DNA of 64,000 nt, from positions 1-64,000 of the forward strand of contig NZ_BDCE01000017.1 in the NCBI RefSeq assembly GCF_001613345.1. The letters run 5' to 3'. Under the pieces are notes generated by a model, which saw nothing but the letters and a program-made list of their open reading frames with translations, ran no database searches and had not been told where the DNA came from. Numbering within the stretch: position 1 is the first letter of the stretch; every line of letters starts with the position of its first letter. Both the position numbers and the translations under genes were made by a program. Shown piece by piece: positions 18,400 through 26,615 of this stretch. The DNA comes from Nocardia uniformis NBRC 13702 (GTDB taxonomy: Bacteria > Actinomycetota > Actinomycetes > Mycobacteriales > Mycobacteriaceae).

Positions 18400-19344
18400 C
18401 TATAGCGCGTGAGCGTCGAGCCAGGTGCGGGCCAAGTTCGGTGGGGAGGCGTTGCCTTCGCGGAATTGGCGGACCATATCGGCGAGGTCGGCGGTGGTGA
18501 GTTCGCCTGCTACGTAATTGAGTTTGCGGAGTTGATCATTGGTCAGCGCGGCCTTGCGGAGTAGCGGGAGGATTTGCTGGGCGCGGAAGGCGTAGTCGGG
18601 GTCGGCGACCGTATCGAGGGTGTCGGGATTGCCGCCGGGGAGGAAGGCGGGCGGGACCGACAGGACGCCTGCCTGAATTGTGCCGTCCAGCAGCGCTTCT
18701 CGGACTTCGGCGTCGCTGCCGTAAGTGGTGAGGTGGGTGATGGTGCAGCCGTAGGTGGTTCGCAGGGGGTCTACGACATCGAGTTGGGGGTCGAGGGCGG
18801 GGCGTAGCGGGTCCGCCGACGGGCCGGTATTGATGCCGACGGCGAGTTCGGAACAGCGGGAAGCCAGGTCCTGCAGAGTTGTCGGAAGCTGTGCGGCGGA
18901 AGCCGTCACCACGGTGACGCGCAGGTCGGTGCCGTCGGCGGGGTCGGAGACGATCAGCCCTTCGGGCAGGGCGCTGTAGAGCGCCGGGAGAACCTTGTCG
19001 GGTTCGGTGGCGGTGGCGGCCGCGTCGAAGTAGCGCAGCAGATCCCCGGTGTCATCACTGACCAGCGTCACCGAATTCGCATCGAGATCGGCCAGGTAGT
19101 CGGCGCGGGTGCCGAGACGCTCCTCGACCCTGGTATCGGCTCCGGTGCGGGCGAGGGCACCCGCGTAGATCTCGGCGATGATGCGGGCCTGGTCCGAATC
19201 CCCCGCACCCACCACGATGGTCGGCTCGGCGGAGTCGCGGGTGCACGACACCGCGGCGGCGGACAGTGCCAGCACCAGCACCGAGCCCAACAGCCGTCGA
19301 CCGAACCCAGTACCCCGTGCGAAGCGATCCGTAGCGCCGAACAT
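18400..19344 (-). CDS. Solitary glycine-betaine/choline-type binding lipoprotein
   Basis: 314-residue exported lipoprotein. The signal peptide ends in AAAVSC, with lipidation at Cys34. The body has the OpuAC/ProX layout (IVVGAGDSDQARIIAEIYAG, then SDDTGDLLRYF). It is related to the plus-strand binding protein at 19575 but clearly diverged. It stands alone and divergent from the complete ABC operon, with 230 bases between. ATG 19344 is preferred over TTG 19350. It may broaden the importer's substrate range or act as a sensor. Ligand-pocket residues differ from the partner, so it may not bind choline. Confidence 0.85.
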   Translation of the reverse strand: MFGATDRFARGTGFGRRLLGSVLVLALSAAAVSCTRDSAEPTIVVGAGDSDQARIIAEIYAGALARTGADTRVEERLGTRADYLADLDANSVTLVSDDTGDLLRYFDAAATATEPDKVLPALYSALPEGLIVSDPADGTDLRVTVVTASAAQLPTTLQDLASRCSELAVGINTGPSADPLRPALDPQLDVVDPLRTTYGCTITHLTTYGSDAEVREALLDGTIQAGVLSVPPAFLPGGNPDTLDTVADPDYAFRAQQILPLLRKAALTNDQLRKLNYVAGELTTADLADMVRQFREGNASPPNLARTWLDAHAL

Positions 19345-19574
19345 GCGCAACAGTCTGCCTGGCGGGGGGTGGCGGCCCGGACAGCGGCACGCCTGGCGCG
19401 CCCGTGCGCATCACGAGCAGCGTGAATACAACACCGGCAACATGCGCCGATTCGGCGAAACGCCTCCGGGAAGCCAGCGACAAGACCCCGAGGCAGGCAA
19501 TATGGACACCCATGGCGGTCCGGACTTCCCACCCGGAATCGCTCGCTCCCGCCCGGGACGTCGGAAGGACTCCA

Positions 19575-20561
19575 GTGAAATCCCCGATCACCACGCGTGG
19601 CCGCCGCGGATTACGGCCCGCCCTCACCATTGCCCGAGTACTCGCCGCGGCCGTCGCGCTGGCGGGCGTCATGGCGCTCACCGCGTGTGGCGATTCCGAC
19701 CCGTTGGCCGGGAACAGCAGCTGCGATACCGATACCAATCAGATCACCGTCGGCTCCGCCAATTTCCCGGAGTCGGAGACCGTCGCCAATATTTACGCGG
19801 AAGCCTTGCGCGTAAACGGTTTCCAGGTAGACACCAAACTCAATATCGGCAGCCGCGAGGCGTACGTGCCCGCCGTGCGCAACTGCTCGATCAGCCTGGT
19901 CCCGGATTACACCGGCAATCTGCTGCAGTACCTGGACAAGTCGGCCACCGCCGCCACCGCGGCGGATGTGAACGCCGCACTGACCACCGCCCTCGGTGAT
20001 GAGCTGGCCATCGGCACCCCCGCGCCCGGACAGGATTCCGATGCGGTGGTCGTCACCCGCGCCACCGCCGACCGCTGGAATCTGAACACCATCGCCGACC
20101 TGGCCGCCCATTCGGCCGATGTCAAATTCGCCGCCCCCGCCGAATTCCAGGAGCGTCCGGGTGGCCTGCCGGGGTTGCGGAAGAACTACAACCTCGATAT
20201 CGCCCCGGGCAACTTCGTGCCGATCGCCGACGGCGGCGGCCCGGCCACCGTGCGCGCACTGGTCGAGGGCCAGGTGACGGCGGCCGATATCTTCACCACC
20301 TCCCAGGCCATTGCCGAGAACGACCTGGTGGTGCTGGAGGACCCCAAGAACAACTTCGCCGCCCAGAATGTGGTGCCGCTGTTCAATACCGCCAAGCAGA
20401 GCGACAAGCTGCTGTCCGTCCTCGATGCGGTATCGGCGAAAATCACCACCGAAGAACTGATTTCGCTCAATACCGCGGTCTCGGGCGCGAGCAAGACCGA
20501 ACCGGCCGCCGCCGCGGCGGCGTGGGTGCGGGCGCAGGGGCTCGACCAGCCGATCGCATAG
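19575..20561 (+). CDS. ABC importer substrate-binding lipoprotein (glycine betaine/choline/proline type)
   Basis: 328 residues from GTG 19575, chosen because GGAAGGA lies 5-6 bases upstream; longer readings lack one. Signal peptide with lipobox ALTAC, Cys38. The mature part follows the ProX/OsmX pattern (ITVGSANFPESETVANIYAE, and LVPDYTGNLLQYLD). First gene of a four-gene operon with ATPase and two permeases. Expected role: capture of a quaternary-amine osmolyte outside the membrane. Confidence 0.93.
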   Translation: MKSPITTRGRRGLRPALTIARVLAAAVALAGVMALTACGDSDPLAGNSSCDTDTNQITVGSANFPESETVANIYAEALRVNGFQVDTKLNIGSREAYVPAVRNCSISLVPDYTGNLLQYLDKSATAATAADVNAALTTALGDELAIGTPAPGQDSDAVVVTRATADRWNLNTIADLAAHSADVKFAAPAEFQERPGGLPGLRKNYNLDIAPGNFVPIADGGGPATVRALVEGQVTAADIFTTSQAIAENDLVVLEDPKNNFAAQNVVPLFNTAKQSDKLLSVLDAVSAKITTEELISLNTAVSGASKTEPAAAAAAWVRAQGLDQPIA

Positions 20562-20570
20562 GAGAACCGC

Positions 20571-21737
20571 GTGTCCGATATCGAGTTCAGCGGCGTCACC
20601 AAGACGTATCCGGACGGCACCACCGCCGTCCATGATCTGGACCTGCGCATCGAATCCGGGTCGTTCACCGTATTCGTCGGCCCGTCCGGCTGCGGTAAAA
20701 CCACGTCGATGCGCATGATCAACCGCATGATCACACCCTCTTCGGGAACGATTACCGTTGCCGGACAGGACATTTCGACGATCAACCCGGTGAAGCTGCG
20801 TCTCGGTATCGGCTACGTCATCCAGAGCGCGGGACTGCTCCCACATCGCACGGTGATCGACAATGTCGCCACCGTGCCCATGCTGACCGGGGTGCGGCGC
20901 AAGCAGGCACGGCAGCAGGCCCTCGAACTTCTCGACCGGGTCGGCCTGGATCGCGCTCTGGCGCAACGTTATCCGGCGCAACTGTCCGGCGGTCAGCAAC
21001 AGCGTGTCGGCGTGGCCCGTGCCCTGGCCGCCGACCCGCCCATCCTGCTCATGGATGAGCCGTTCAGCGCCGTGGACCCGGTGGTGCGCGCCGAGCTGCA
21101 GACCGAAATGTTGCGGCTGCAAGCCGAACTGCACAAAACCATCGTCTTCGTGACCCACGATATCGACGAGGCGGTCACCCTGGGTGACCGCATCGCGGTC
21201 TTCGGACCGGGCGGCGTCCTCCAGCAGTACGACAAACCCGATCGGGTACTCGCCCAGCCCGCGAATGATTTCGTCGCCGAATTCGTCGGACGCGACCGCG
21301 GCTACCGCGCGCTGTCCTTCCGCAGCGCCGCCACCGTGCCGCTGAGCGAAATCCAGACCGCCACCGTCGACGAGGTCCGTGGCCTGCGACTACTACTCGG
21401 CGACTGGGTGCTGGTGGTCGACGAGCATCGCAAGCCGATCGGCTGGATCGATGTCACCGGCGTCGAAGGGTACCGGGCCGGAATACCCTTGCAGGACAAT
21501 ATGTCCGCGGGTGGTTCGCTGTTCCCACCGCATGGCGACCTGCGCCTCGCCCTGGATTCCGCGGTCTCCTCCCCCTCCGGAATCGGTGTGGCCGTGGATG
21601 GTTCCGGCGCCGTGCGCGGTGGCGTGGTGGCGGGTGATGTGCTGGAGCAGCTGGCCCGGCAGCGGGCCGGAGAGGACGCGAACCGCAACCGCCACTACTT
21701 CGACCAGCCGCCGTCCCCGCGGCAGGATTCGCTCTGA
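20571..21737 (+). CDS. ABC importer ATPase with C-terminal CBS-like region (ProV/OpuA type)
   Basis: 388 residues from GTG 20571 (GGAGAA upstream). Walker A GPSGCGKTT at 38-46, signature LSGGQ at 138-142, Walker B ILLMDEP at 158-164, H-loop VFVTHDIDEA. Residues about 245-370 resemble a CBS pair, as in osmoregulated OpuA/ProV ATPases that sense ionic strength or c-di-AMP. It energises the two permeases that follow. A 12-codon frame from ATG 21737 begins on the ATPase stop and ends on the ATG of the next gene, which may relay ribosomes across the gap. Confidence 0.94.
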   Translation: MSDIEFSGVTKTYPDGTTAVHDLDLRIESGSFTVFVGPSGCGKTTSMRMINRMITPSSGTITVAGQDISTINPVKLRLGIGYVIQSAGLLPHRTVIDNVATVPMLTGVRRKQARQQALELLDRVGLDRALAQRYPAQLSGGQQQRVGVARALAADPPILLMDEPFSAVDPVVRAELQTEMLRLQAELHKTIVFVTHDIDEAVTLGDRIAVFGPGGVLQQYDKPDRVLAQPANDFVAEFVGRDRGYRALSFRSAATVPLSEIQTATVDEVRGLRLLLGDWVLVVDEHRKPIGWIDVTGVEGYRAGIPLQDNMSAGGSLFPPHGDLRLALDSAVSSPSGIGVAVDGSGAVRGGVVAGDVLEQLARQRAGEDANRNRHYFDQPPSPRQDSL

Positions 21738-21771
21738 TGCCGGGGCGCCACGCCGGCGTGGGCGGCCCGCG

Positions 21772-22470
21772 ATGAAATACCTCATCGACAATTTCGACGA
21801 GATCCTCGGATTCACGCGCACCCACCTGGTTTTGGCGCTGGTTCCACTGCTCGTCGGCCTGGTGATCGCCATTCCGATCGGCGCACTGGTCCACCGCGTG
21901 CCGTGGTTGCGCCGCCTCACCGTCACCGCCGCCGGTATCGCCTACACCATCCCGTCGCTGGCGCTGTTCGTCATTCTGCCGCCGCTACTGGGTATCTCCA
22001 CCATCGATCCGCTGAATGTCATTATCGCCCTGACCATCTATTCGGTGGCGCTGCTGGTGGTCGCCGTTCCCGCGGCATTGGATTCGGTGCCCGCGGCGGT
22101 GCTGGACGCCTCCGACGCCATCGGTTTCGGCCGGCTGCGCCGCACCCTCACCGTCGACTTCCCGCTCGCCCTACCGGTTTTCATCGCGAACCTGCGCGTT
22201 GTCGCGGTCACCAATATCTCCATGGTGACCGTCGGCGCGCTGATCGGTGTGGGCGGTCTGGGCAAACTGTTCACGCAGGGCTATCAGCGTGACTATCCGG
22301 ATGAGATCGTCGCCGGGATCATCGTGGTACTGGTCCTGGCGCTGGTCATCGACCGCGCGCTGTACCTGCTCGGCCGCCTGTGCACGCCGTGGCTGCGCGA
22401 CGGTACCCGCGCGAGCCTGCGACAGCAGTTGCGCACCGCCATCGATCCCGCGAAAGGCGGTGCGGCATGA
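21772..22470 (+). CDS. ABC importer permease 1 (ProW/OpuAB type)
   Basis: 232-residue inner-membrane permease with about six helices. It carries the EAA-type cytoplasmic loop around DASDAIGFGRLRRTLTVDFP that contacts the ATPase. ATG 21772 has a weak ribosome site; the stop of a preceding mini-frame overlaps it. Its TGA overlaps the ATG of the second permease. Confidence 0.93.
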   Translation: MKYLIDNFDEILGFTRTHLVLALVPLLVGLVIAIPIGALVHRVPWLRRLTVTAAGIAYTIPSLALFVILPPLLGISTIDPLNVIIALTIYSVALLVVAVPAALDSVPAAVLDASDAIGFGRLRRTLTVDFPLALPVFIANLRVVAVTNISMVTVGALIGVGGLGKLFTQGYQRDYPDEIVAGIIVVLVLALVIDRALYLLGRLCTPWLRDGTRASLRQQLRTAIDPAKGGAA

Positions 22471-23159
22471 ACCTCTTCATACAGGCGTGGGACTACCTCA
22501 CCACCTCCGCCAACTGGTCGGGACCGACCGGCATCGCCACCCGCCTCGGCGAGCACCTGTGGTACAGCCTGCTCGCGGTGGTCCTCTCCGCCGCCCTCGC
22601 CGTCCCGATCGGCATGGTTATCGGTCACACCCGCCGCGGCTCGGCGGCAATCGTCGGTTTCGCCAATGCCATGCGCGCCCTACCCACCCTCGGCCTGCTC
22701 ACCTTCCTGGTGCTGGGGCTCGGCCTCGGTTTGATCCCACCGCTGCTGGCCCTGATCACCGTCGGCATCCCACCACTGCTGGCGGGCGCGTACGCCGGGG
22801 TCGCCAATGTGGACTCCCATGTGGTGGACGCCTCCCGCGCCATGGGGATGACCGAACGTCAGATCCTGCTGCGCGTCGAACTCCCCAATGCGCTGCCCAT
22901 CCTGCTGACCGGCCTGCGCGCCACCACCCTGCAGGTGGTCGCCACCGCCACCATTGCCGCCTACGTCAATCTCGGTGGTCTCGGCCGCTACATTTTCGAC
23001 GGTATCGGCCTCTACAAATACGACCGTGTTCTGGTCGGCGCAATCCTGGTCGCCGCCCTGGCCCTGACATTGGACGGCCTGCTCGCGTGGGCTGTCTGGG
23101 CCTCGGCTCCCGGCACCGGCCGCCTGCGTTCGCAATCGCCCAGCAAACAGAACCATTGA
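22467..23159 (+). CDS. ABC importer permease 2 (ProW/OpuAB type)
   Basis: 230-residue permease, paralog of the upstream gene. ATG 22467 overlaps the upstream TGA (ATGA). The EAA loop reads DASRAMGMTERQILLRVELP. Together with permease 1 it forms the heterodimeric channel. Two distinct permease genes plus one ATPase gene is the usual layout of OpuC/ProXVWZ-type importers in actinobacteria. Confidence 0.93.
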   Translation: MNLFIQAWDYLTTSANWSGPTGIATRLGEHLWYSLLAVVLSAALAVPIGMVIGHTRRGSAAIVGFANAMRALPTLGLLTFLVLGLGLGLIPPLLALITVGIPPLLAGAYAGVANVDSHVVDASRAMGMTERQILLRVELPNALPILLTGLRATTLQVVATATIAAYVNLGGLGRYIFDGIGLYKYDRVLVGAILVAALALTLDGLLAWAVWASAPGTGRLRSQSPSKQNH

Positions 23160-23239
23160 CCAAGGCCTGTGAGGTGGGTCACGATGGTTCCGGCCCGAAG
23201 TAGCGCCGGATCACCTCAACCACCCTCAGGAGGATTGCT

Positions 23240-23671
23240 GTGAAGGCCATGAAGGCACGCGACATCATGCACCGAGATGCCACCTGTATCCCCGCCGACG
23301 AGACGCTCGACCGCGCAGCGCAGATGATGCGCAATATGGACGTCGGCGCCCTGCCCATCTGCAATAACGACCGACTCATCGGCATGCTCACCGACCGCGA
23401 TATCGTGGTCCGCTGCATTGCCGAGGGCCACGACCCCAGCCGAATCCGCGCGGGCGACCTCGCCCAGGGCACGCCCCGCTGGGTCTCCGCCGACACCGAC
23501 GTCGCCGAGGTCCTGGAGATGATGGAGCAGGCGCAGATCAAACGCCTGCCGGTCATCGATATGCGGAACGGCAAGAAGTTGGTCGGCATGATCTGCGAAT
23601 CCGACCTGGCCCGCAATGTCAGCGACGAGCAGCTCGCCCACTTCGTCGAGGCGGTGTCGATTCCGCACTGA
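23240..23671 (+). CDS. CBS-domain protein, Hrp1-like
   Basis: 143 residues with two CBS motifs (about 10-62 and 78-132), the same size and layout as Hrp1 (Rv2626c), a hypoxia-response protein of M. tuberculosis. The GTG 23240 start has AGGAGG 8 bases before it. CBS pairs usually bind adenosyl nucleotides. The upstream bases contain GGCCCGAA, which matches only half of a DosR box, so dormancy control is a guess. A strong terminator follows. Confidence 0.9.
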   Translation: MKAMKARDIMHRDATCIPADETLDRAAQMMRNMDVGALPICNNDRLIGMLTDRDIVVRCIAEGHDPSRIRAGDLAQGTPRWVSADTDVAEVLEMMEQAQIKRLPVIDMRNGKKLVGMICESDLARNVSDEQLAHFVEAVSIPH

Positions 23672-23685
23672 CCGCACCGGGACAG

Positions 23686-23717
23686 CCGCGGGCGCTCCGG
23701 AGACGGAGCGCCCGCGG
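23686..23717 (+). terminator. Strong hairpin after CBS gene
   Basis: Fourteen-base-pair perfect stem: 23686-23699 (CCGCGGGCGCTCCG) and 23704-23717, loop GAGA, 14 bases past the stop. Confidence 0.85.
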
Positions 23718-23790
23718 TCTGTGCGGGTGCGGCGGTCCGGAACCGGACGTAGGATGCCGCCGTACCTGCTTGTCCCCGGGAAGGGAGTCC

Positions 23791-25026
23791 GTGAGTTCCG
23801 CCGCGCGAACAGTGCCGCTGCGAGTCGTCTACGCACTCATCACCGCGACGGTGCTGGTGTTCGCGGCGAGCTGCGGGTCCGTCGATGGCGTGGCGACCGC
23901 GCCCACTCCCCTACCTCTCCCGCCGGTCGACCTCGCGCAACTGGATGTGGGCGCTTACGCCACCCAACCGAGGGAGTTCGGCAAGCCGGAGAACTTCGAT
24001 CAGGCGCGGGCGGTCGAAGCGGTGCGGTTGGCGCAGATCGTGCCGCTGCCCATGGAGATCGACCCGCGGCTGGTGCACCACAGCCAGTCGACGTCGACGG
24101 TCTTCATCTACCCCAAGCGCATCTCCAATATTCTCGGCCTCGGCGACGACCGGCCGGATCTATTCGACCGTGGCGCAAAGGATTTCCTCGGCGGCGTGGT
24201 CAGCCTGGGTGGAAACAAACCGAACAACAACGGATTGGATCTCGCCAATACCGTGATGCTCTTCCCCGATGAGGAGAAGGCCGCCGACGCGGCTACCGCG
24301 ATCGAGCGCTCCTTCTTCGAGTCCGACGACGAACACGCACCGGTGTCGATACCGAAGTATCCTGCGGCACGCGCTCATTCGAAGTCCGGCGAGCAATCCA
24401 TCCACTCCTGGTTCGCGACCGGTCGCATGGTCGTCTACACCTGGATGTACGACTACGCCAAGCTCTATCTGAACAAGGTCGACCAACCCGCGCTCGTCGA
24501 ATGGGTGGAGAAGAGCCTGGACACGATCGTGCCCGCGATTTCGAGGTTCGAGCCCACCCCCGTCGACATTCTGATGGAACTCGATATCGACCCGGACGGC
24601 ATGCTCCGCCGGACCGTAGCCCGGACCGAACAGGACAGCTGGTCCAACCCGCCGGGGGTGTACGACAGCCGCGCCGCGCTGCTGCTGTCCGGTAGTCCCG
24701 ATGAGGATCGGTCCACGTTCGAGGAGTTCGGGGTGGACCGTATGGCCGACTACGGCGCCTGGCTCTACCGCACCCGCGATGCGGCCGCCGCCACGGCACT
24801 GCGCGACGAATTCGTCACCACCGATAAGAGATTCGGCCCCGCCGAACCACCGAAGAATCTGCCCGCCGCCCGCTGTGTCGAGTACATCGGCAAGAAGAGT
24901 ATGGCGGTTCGCTACTACTGCGCGGTCGCCTATGACCGGTACGTCGCCTGGGTCGACGGGAATCAGTTGCTCGATGCCCAGCAGCGCGTCTCCGCGCAGT
25001 ACGCGGTGCTGGTGAATGCCGGATGA
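23791..25026 (+). CDS. Secreted lipoprotein, DUF7373-like (paralog 1 of 3)
   Basis: 411 residues from GTG 23791 (AAGGGAG upstream). Signal peptide with lipobox FAASC, Cys28. The mature protein shares a recurring plan with the next gene and with 50570: an opening DVGAY/DTGSY/NTGAY segment, a central block with a membrane-less DAE(A)A repeat-like helix, a PxxE/AHS(H)W segment, and a C-terminal Cys pair (RCVEY and YYCAVAYDRYVAWV) before QLLDAQQRVSAQYA. Similar proteins in Nocardia are named DUF7373 family lipoproteins as far as I recall. Function unknown; location outer face of the membrane. Confidence 0.85.
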   Translation: MSSAARTVPLRVVYALITATVLVFAASCGSVDGVATAPTPLPLPPVDLAQLDVGAYATQPREFGKPENFDQARAVEAVRLAQIVPLPMEIDPRLVHHSQSTSTVFIYPKRISNILGLGDDRPDLFDRGAKDFLGGVVSLGGNKPNNNGLDLANTVMLFPDEEKAADAATAIERSFFESDDEHAPVSIPKYPAARAHSKSGEQSIHSWFATGRMVVYTWMYDYAKLYLNKVDQPALVEWVEKSLDTIVPAISRFEPTPVDILMELDIDPDGMLRRTVARTEQDSWSNPPGVYDSRAALLLSGSPDEDRSTFEEFGVDRMADYGAWLYRTRDAAAATALRDEFVTTDKRFGPAEPPKNLPAARCVEYIGKKSMAVRYYCAVAYDRYVAWVDGNQLLDAQQRVSAQYAVLVNAG

Positions 25027-26288
25027 ACCACTCTCGCACGCTGCTGCGCACCTTGGCCGCCGTCGGCGCGATCACCGCGCTCGCGGGCTCCGCCACCGCC
25101 GTGGCCCTGCGCGACGCCGAAACCGTATCCGGCACACCGATAGCCGGTGAGATCGATGTGCGCACCCTGGATACCGGATCGTACCCGACCGAGGCGTGGG
25201 ACGCCCACGACGACGCCTATGTGCCGTTCCATTCGGACTATTTCAAGGTCGCGGCCATGCGGCTCGCCGATCACGTGGCCACCGCCTTCGATATCGAGCC
25301 GAGTCTGAAGTACCAGGTCGACTTGGTCGGTGATCCGGGGTTTTCCAAAGCCGTCCCGTCTGCCTACCTCGGCGAGGACGAGGACACCGAGTCGATTGCC
25401 GAACGCAATAACCTGCTGTTCGGCTTCCAGTCGAGCGGCAGCGACCAGGCCGACAACTTCCACAGCAGCTGGGATTGGCCACGCCCCAACAAATCCGGTT
25501 CCACCATTATCGGCACGGTCGTCATGCAGTTCCCGGATGCCGAGGCGGCGGACCGGGCCGCGACGGAGTTCTACGACGCGGACTTCAACCGGTACCGGGA
25601 TCGGAATGAGGCCGTCGCACTCACCGATTACGCTGGCGCGCACAGCCATTGGCAGCCGGGTAAGCCGACCGCCCGCTCATTCCTGGCGCACGGCTCCTAT
25701 GTCGTGGCCGTCCTCGCCTCTACCCCGACCGCCGACCGAGGGGCGCTGGCTGAGCTGGTCTCCAAGGCCTATCGCGTCCAGCTACCGATGCTGGACGCGC
25801 TGGCGCCGATCTCCGATGAGGAGATGCTGGATCTGCCCTGGGACCCGGATCGCCTGCTGCACCGGACGTTGAATCCGAGCGGTTATGCGTGGCCGGATAC
25901 CGAGGACGGCGTCGTCGTCGGTCCGCAGGGCATTCTGCACTATGCGGTCGACCGTGCGACCGCGAAGAGCGCCTATACCGCGATGGGCGTGGAAAAGGCC
26001 GCCATCGTGGACGATACGACCCTCATCCGCACCGCCGACGTCGCTTCGGCGGAGCGGGCCGTCACCGAGCGCCGCACCACGAGAGCCGTCGCCGGCGGTG
26101 CCGAAGGGCCGCCGGATATCCCGAACTCGTCCTGTGTCGAGAACGAAGTTCCGGACAAGCGGAGTTCGGCCTCGAAGTACACCTGCCTCATCGCCTACGA
26201 CCGCTACGTGGCCTACGTGAACTCAGATCAGCTGCTCGACGCCCACCAGCGGGCCGCCGCCCAGTACGCGATCCTCGCGAACGGCTGA
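25023..26288 (+). CDS. Secreted DUF7373-like protein without lipobox (paralog 2 of 3)
   Basis: 421 residues. ATG 25023 overlaps the stop of paralog 1 (ATGA). A signal peptide is present (LLRTLAAVGAITALAGSATA) but there is no lipidation Cys, so the mature protein should be released or stay anchored by the signal. It has GEIDVRTLDTGSYPTEAW at the mature start, C-terminal Cys in SSCVEN and KYTCLIAYDRYVAYV, and the shared QLLDAHQRAAAQYA end. The tandem, overlapping arrangement suggests the two products are made together and may form a pair. Confidence 0.85.
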   Translation: MNHSRTLLRTLAAVGAITALAGSATAVALRDAETVSGTPIAGEIDVRTLDTGSYPTEAWDAHDDAYVPFHSDYFKVAAMRLADHVATAFDIEPSLKYQVDLVGDPGFSKAVPSAYLGEDEDTESIAERNNLLFGFQSSGSDQADNFHSSWDWPRPNKSGSTIIGTVVMQFPDAEAADRAATEFYDADFNRYRDRNEAVALTDYAGAHSHWQPGKPTARSFLAHGSYVVAVLASTPTADRGALAELVSKAYRVQLPMLDALAPISDEEMLDLPWDPDRLLHRTLNPSGYAWPDTEDGVVVGPQGILHYAVDRATAKSAYTAMGVEKAAIVDDTTLIRTADVASAERAVTERRTTRAVAGGAEGPPDIPNSSCVENEVPDKRSSASKYTCLIAYDRYVAYVNSDQLLDAHQRAAAQYAILANG

Positions 26289-26295
26289 GCCACCC

Positions 26296-26396
26296 CATCC
26301 CGCGAACAGCCAACGCACCACGTCATTCCACGAACAGCCGAGCACACCTTGTGATTCCGCGAAGGACCGAGCACACCACGCCATCCCACGAACGAC
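26296..26396. repeat. Tandem array of 29-bp units left of a palindromic repeat
   Basis: Degenerate units with CATCCCGCGAACAGCC or CATTCCACGAACAGCC recur at 26296, 26324, 26353 and 26382 (28-29 base period), ending at the palindromic repeat. Confidence 0.7.
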
Positions 26397-26471
26397 CATT
26401 CCGGCGTGCTTTTGGCCGGAATCCACTGCTGGACGAGAGGTGGATCCCGCCCAAAAGCACGCCGGGATGAC
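26397..26471. repeat. Dispersed palindromic repeat, full two-half copy
   Basis: CATTCCGGCGTGCTTTTGGC half and its inverted partner (CCAAAAGCACGCCGGGATGA) with a short central spacer, between the convergent paralog 2 and malic enzyme genes. Confidence 0.9.
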
Positions 26472-26562
26472 AGAGCGCGACCGCCAGGATGACGGGGCGC
26501 GGCCGCTGGGAGGCGGATGCCGAGGCACCGGGACGCCGGGCGGCACCGCTAGGACGCCAGGA

Positions 26563-26601
26563 CGAGTAGGGCCCGCTCCAGGAAGGAGCGGGCCCTACTC
26601 G
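26563..26601 (-). terminator. Strong hairpin after malic enzyme gene
   Basis: Seventeen-base-pair perfect stem: 26563-26579 (CGAGTAGGGCCCGCTCC) and 26585-26601, loop AGGAA, just past the malic enzyme stop. It can also work for the opposite strand. Confidence 0.88.
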
Positions 26602-26615
26602 GTACTGGTCAGGGA

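Noticed and set aside
19611..21158. 515-codon antisense frame over the ABC operon
   Set aside because: Runs opposite two well-supported genes and has a Gly/His-rich non-protein-like composition.
23160..23239. DosR-type box upstream of the Hrp1-like CBS gene
   Set aside because: Only the half GGCCCGAA is present; the other half does not fit, so no regulatory site is claimed.
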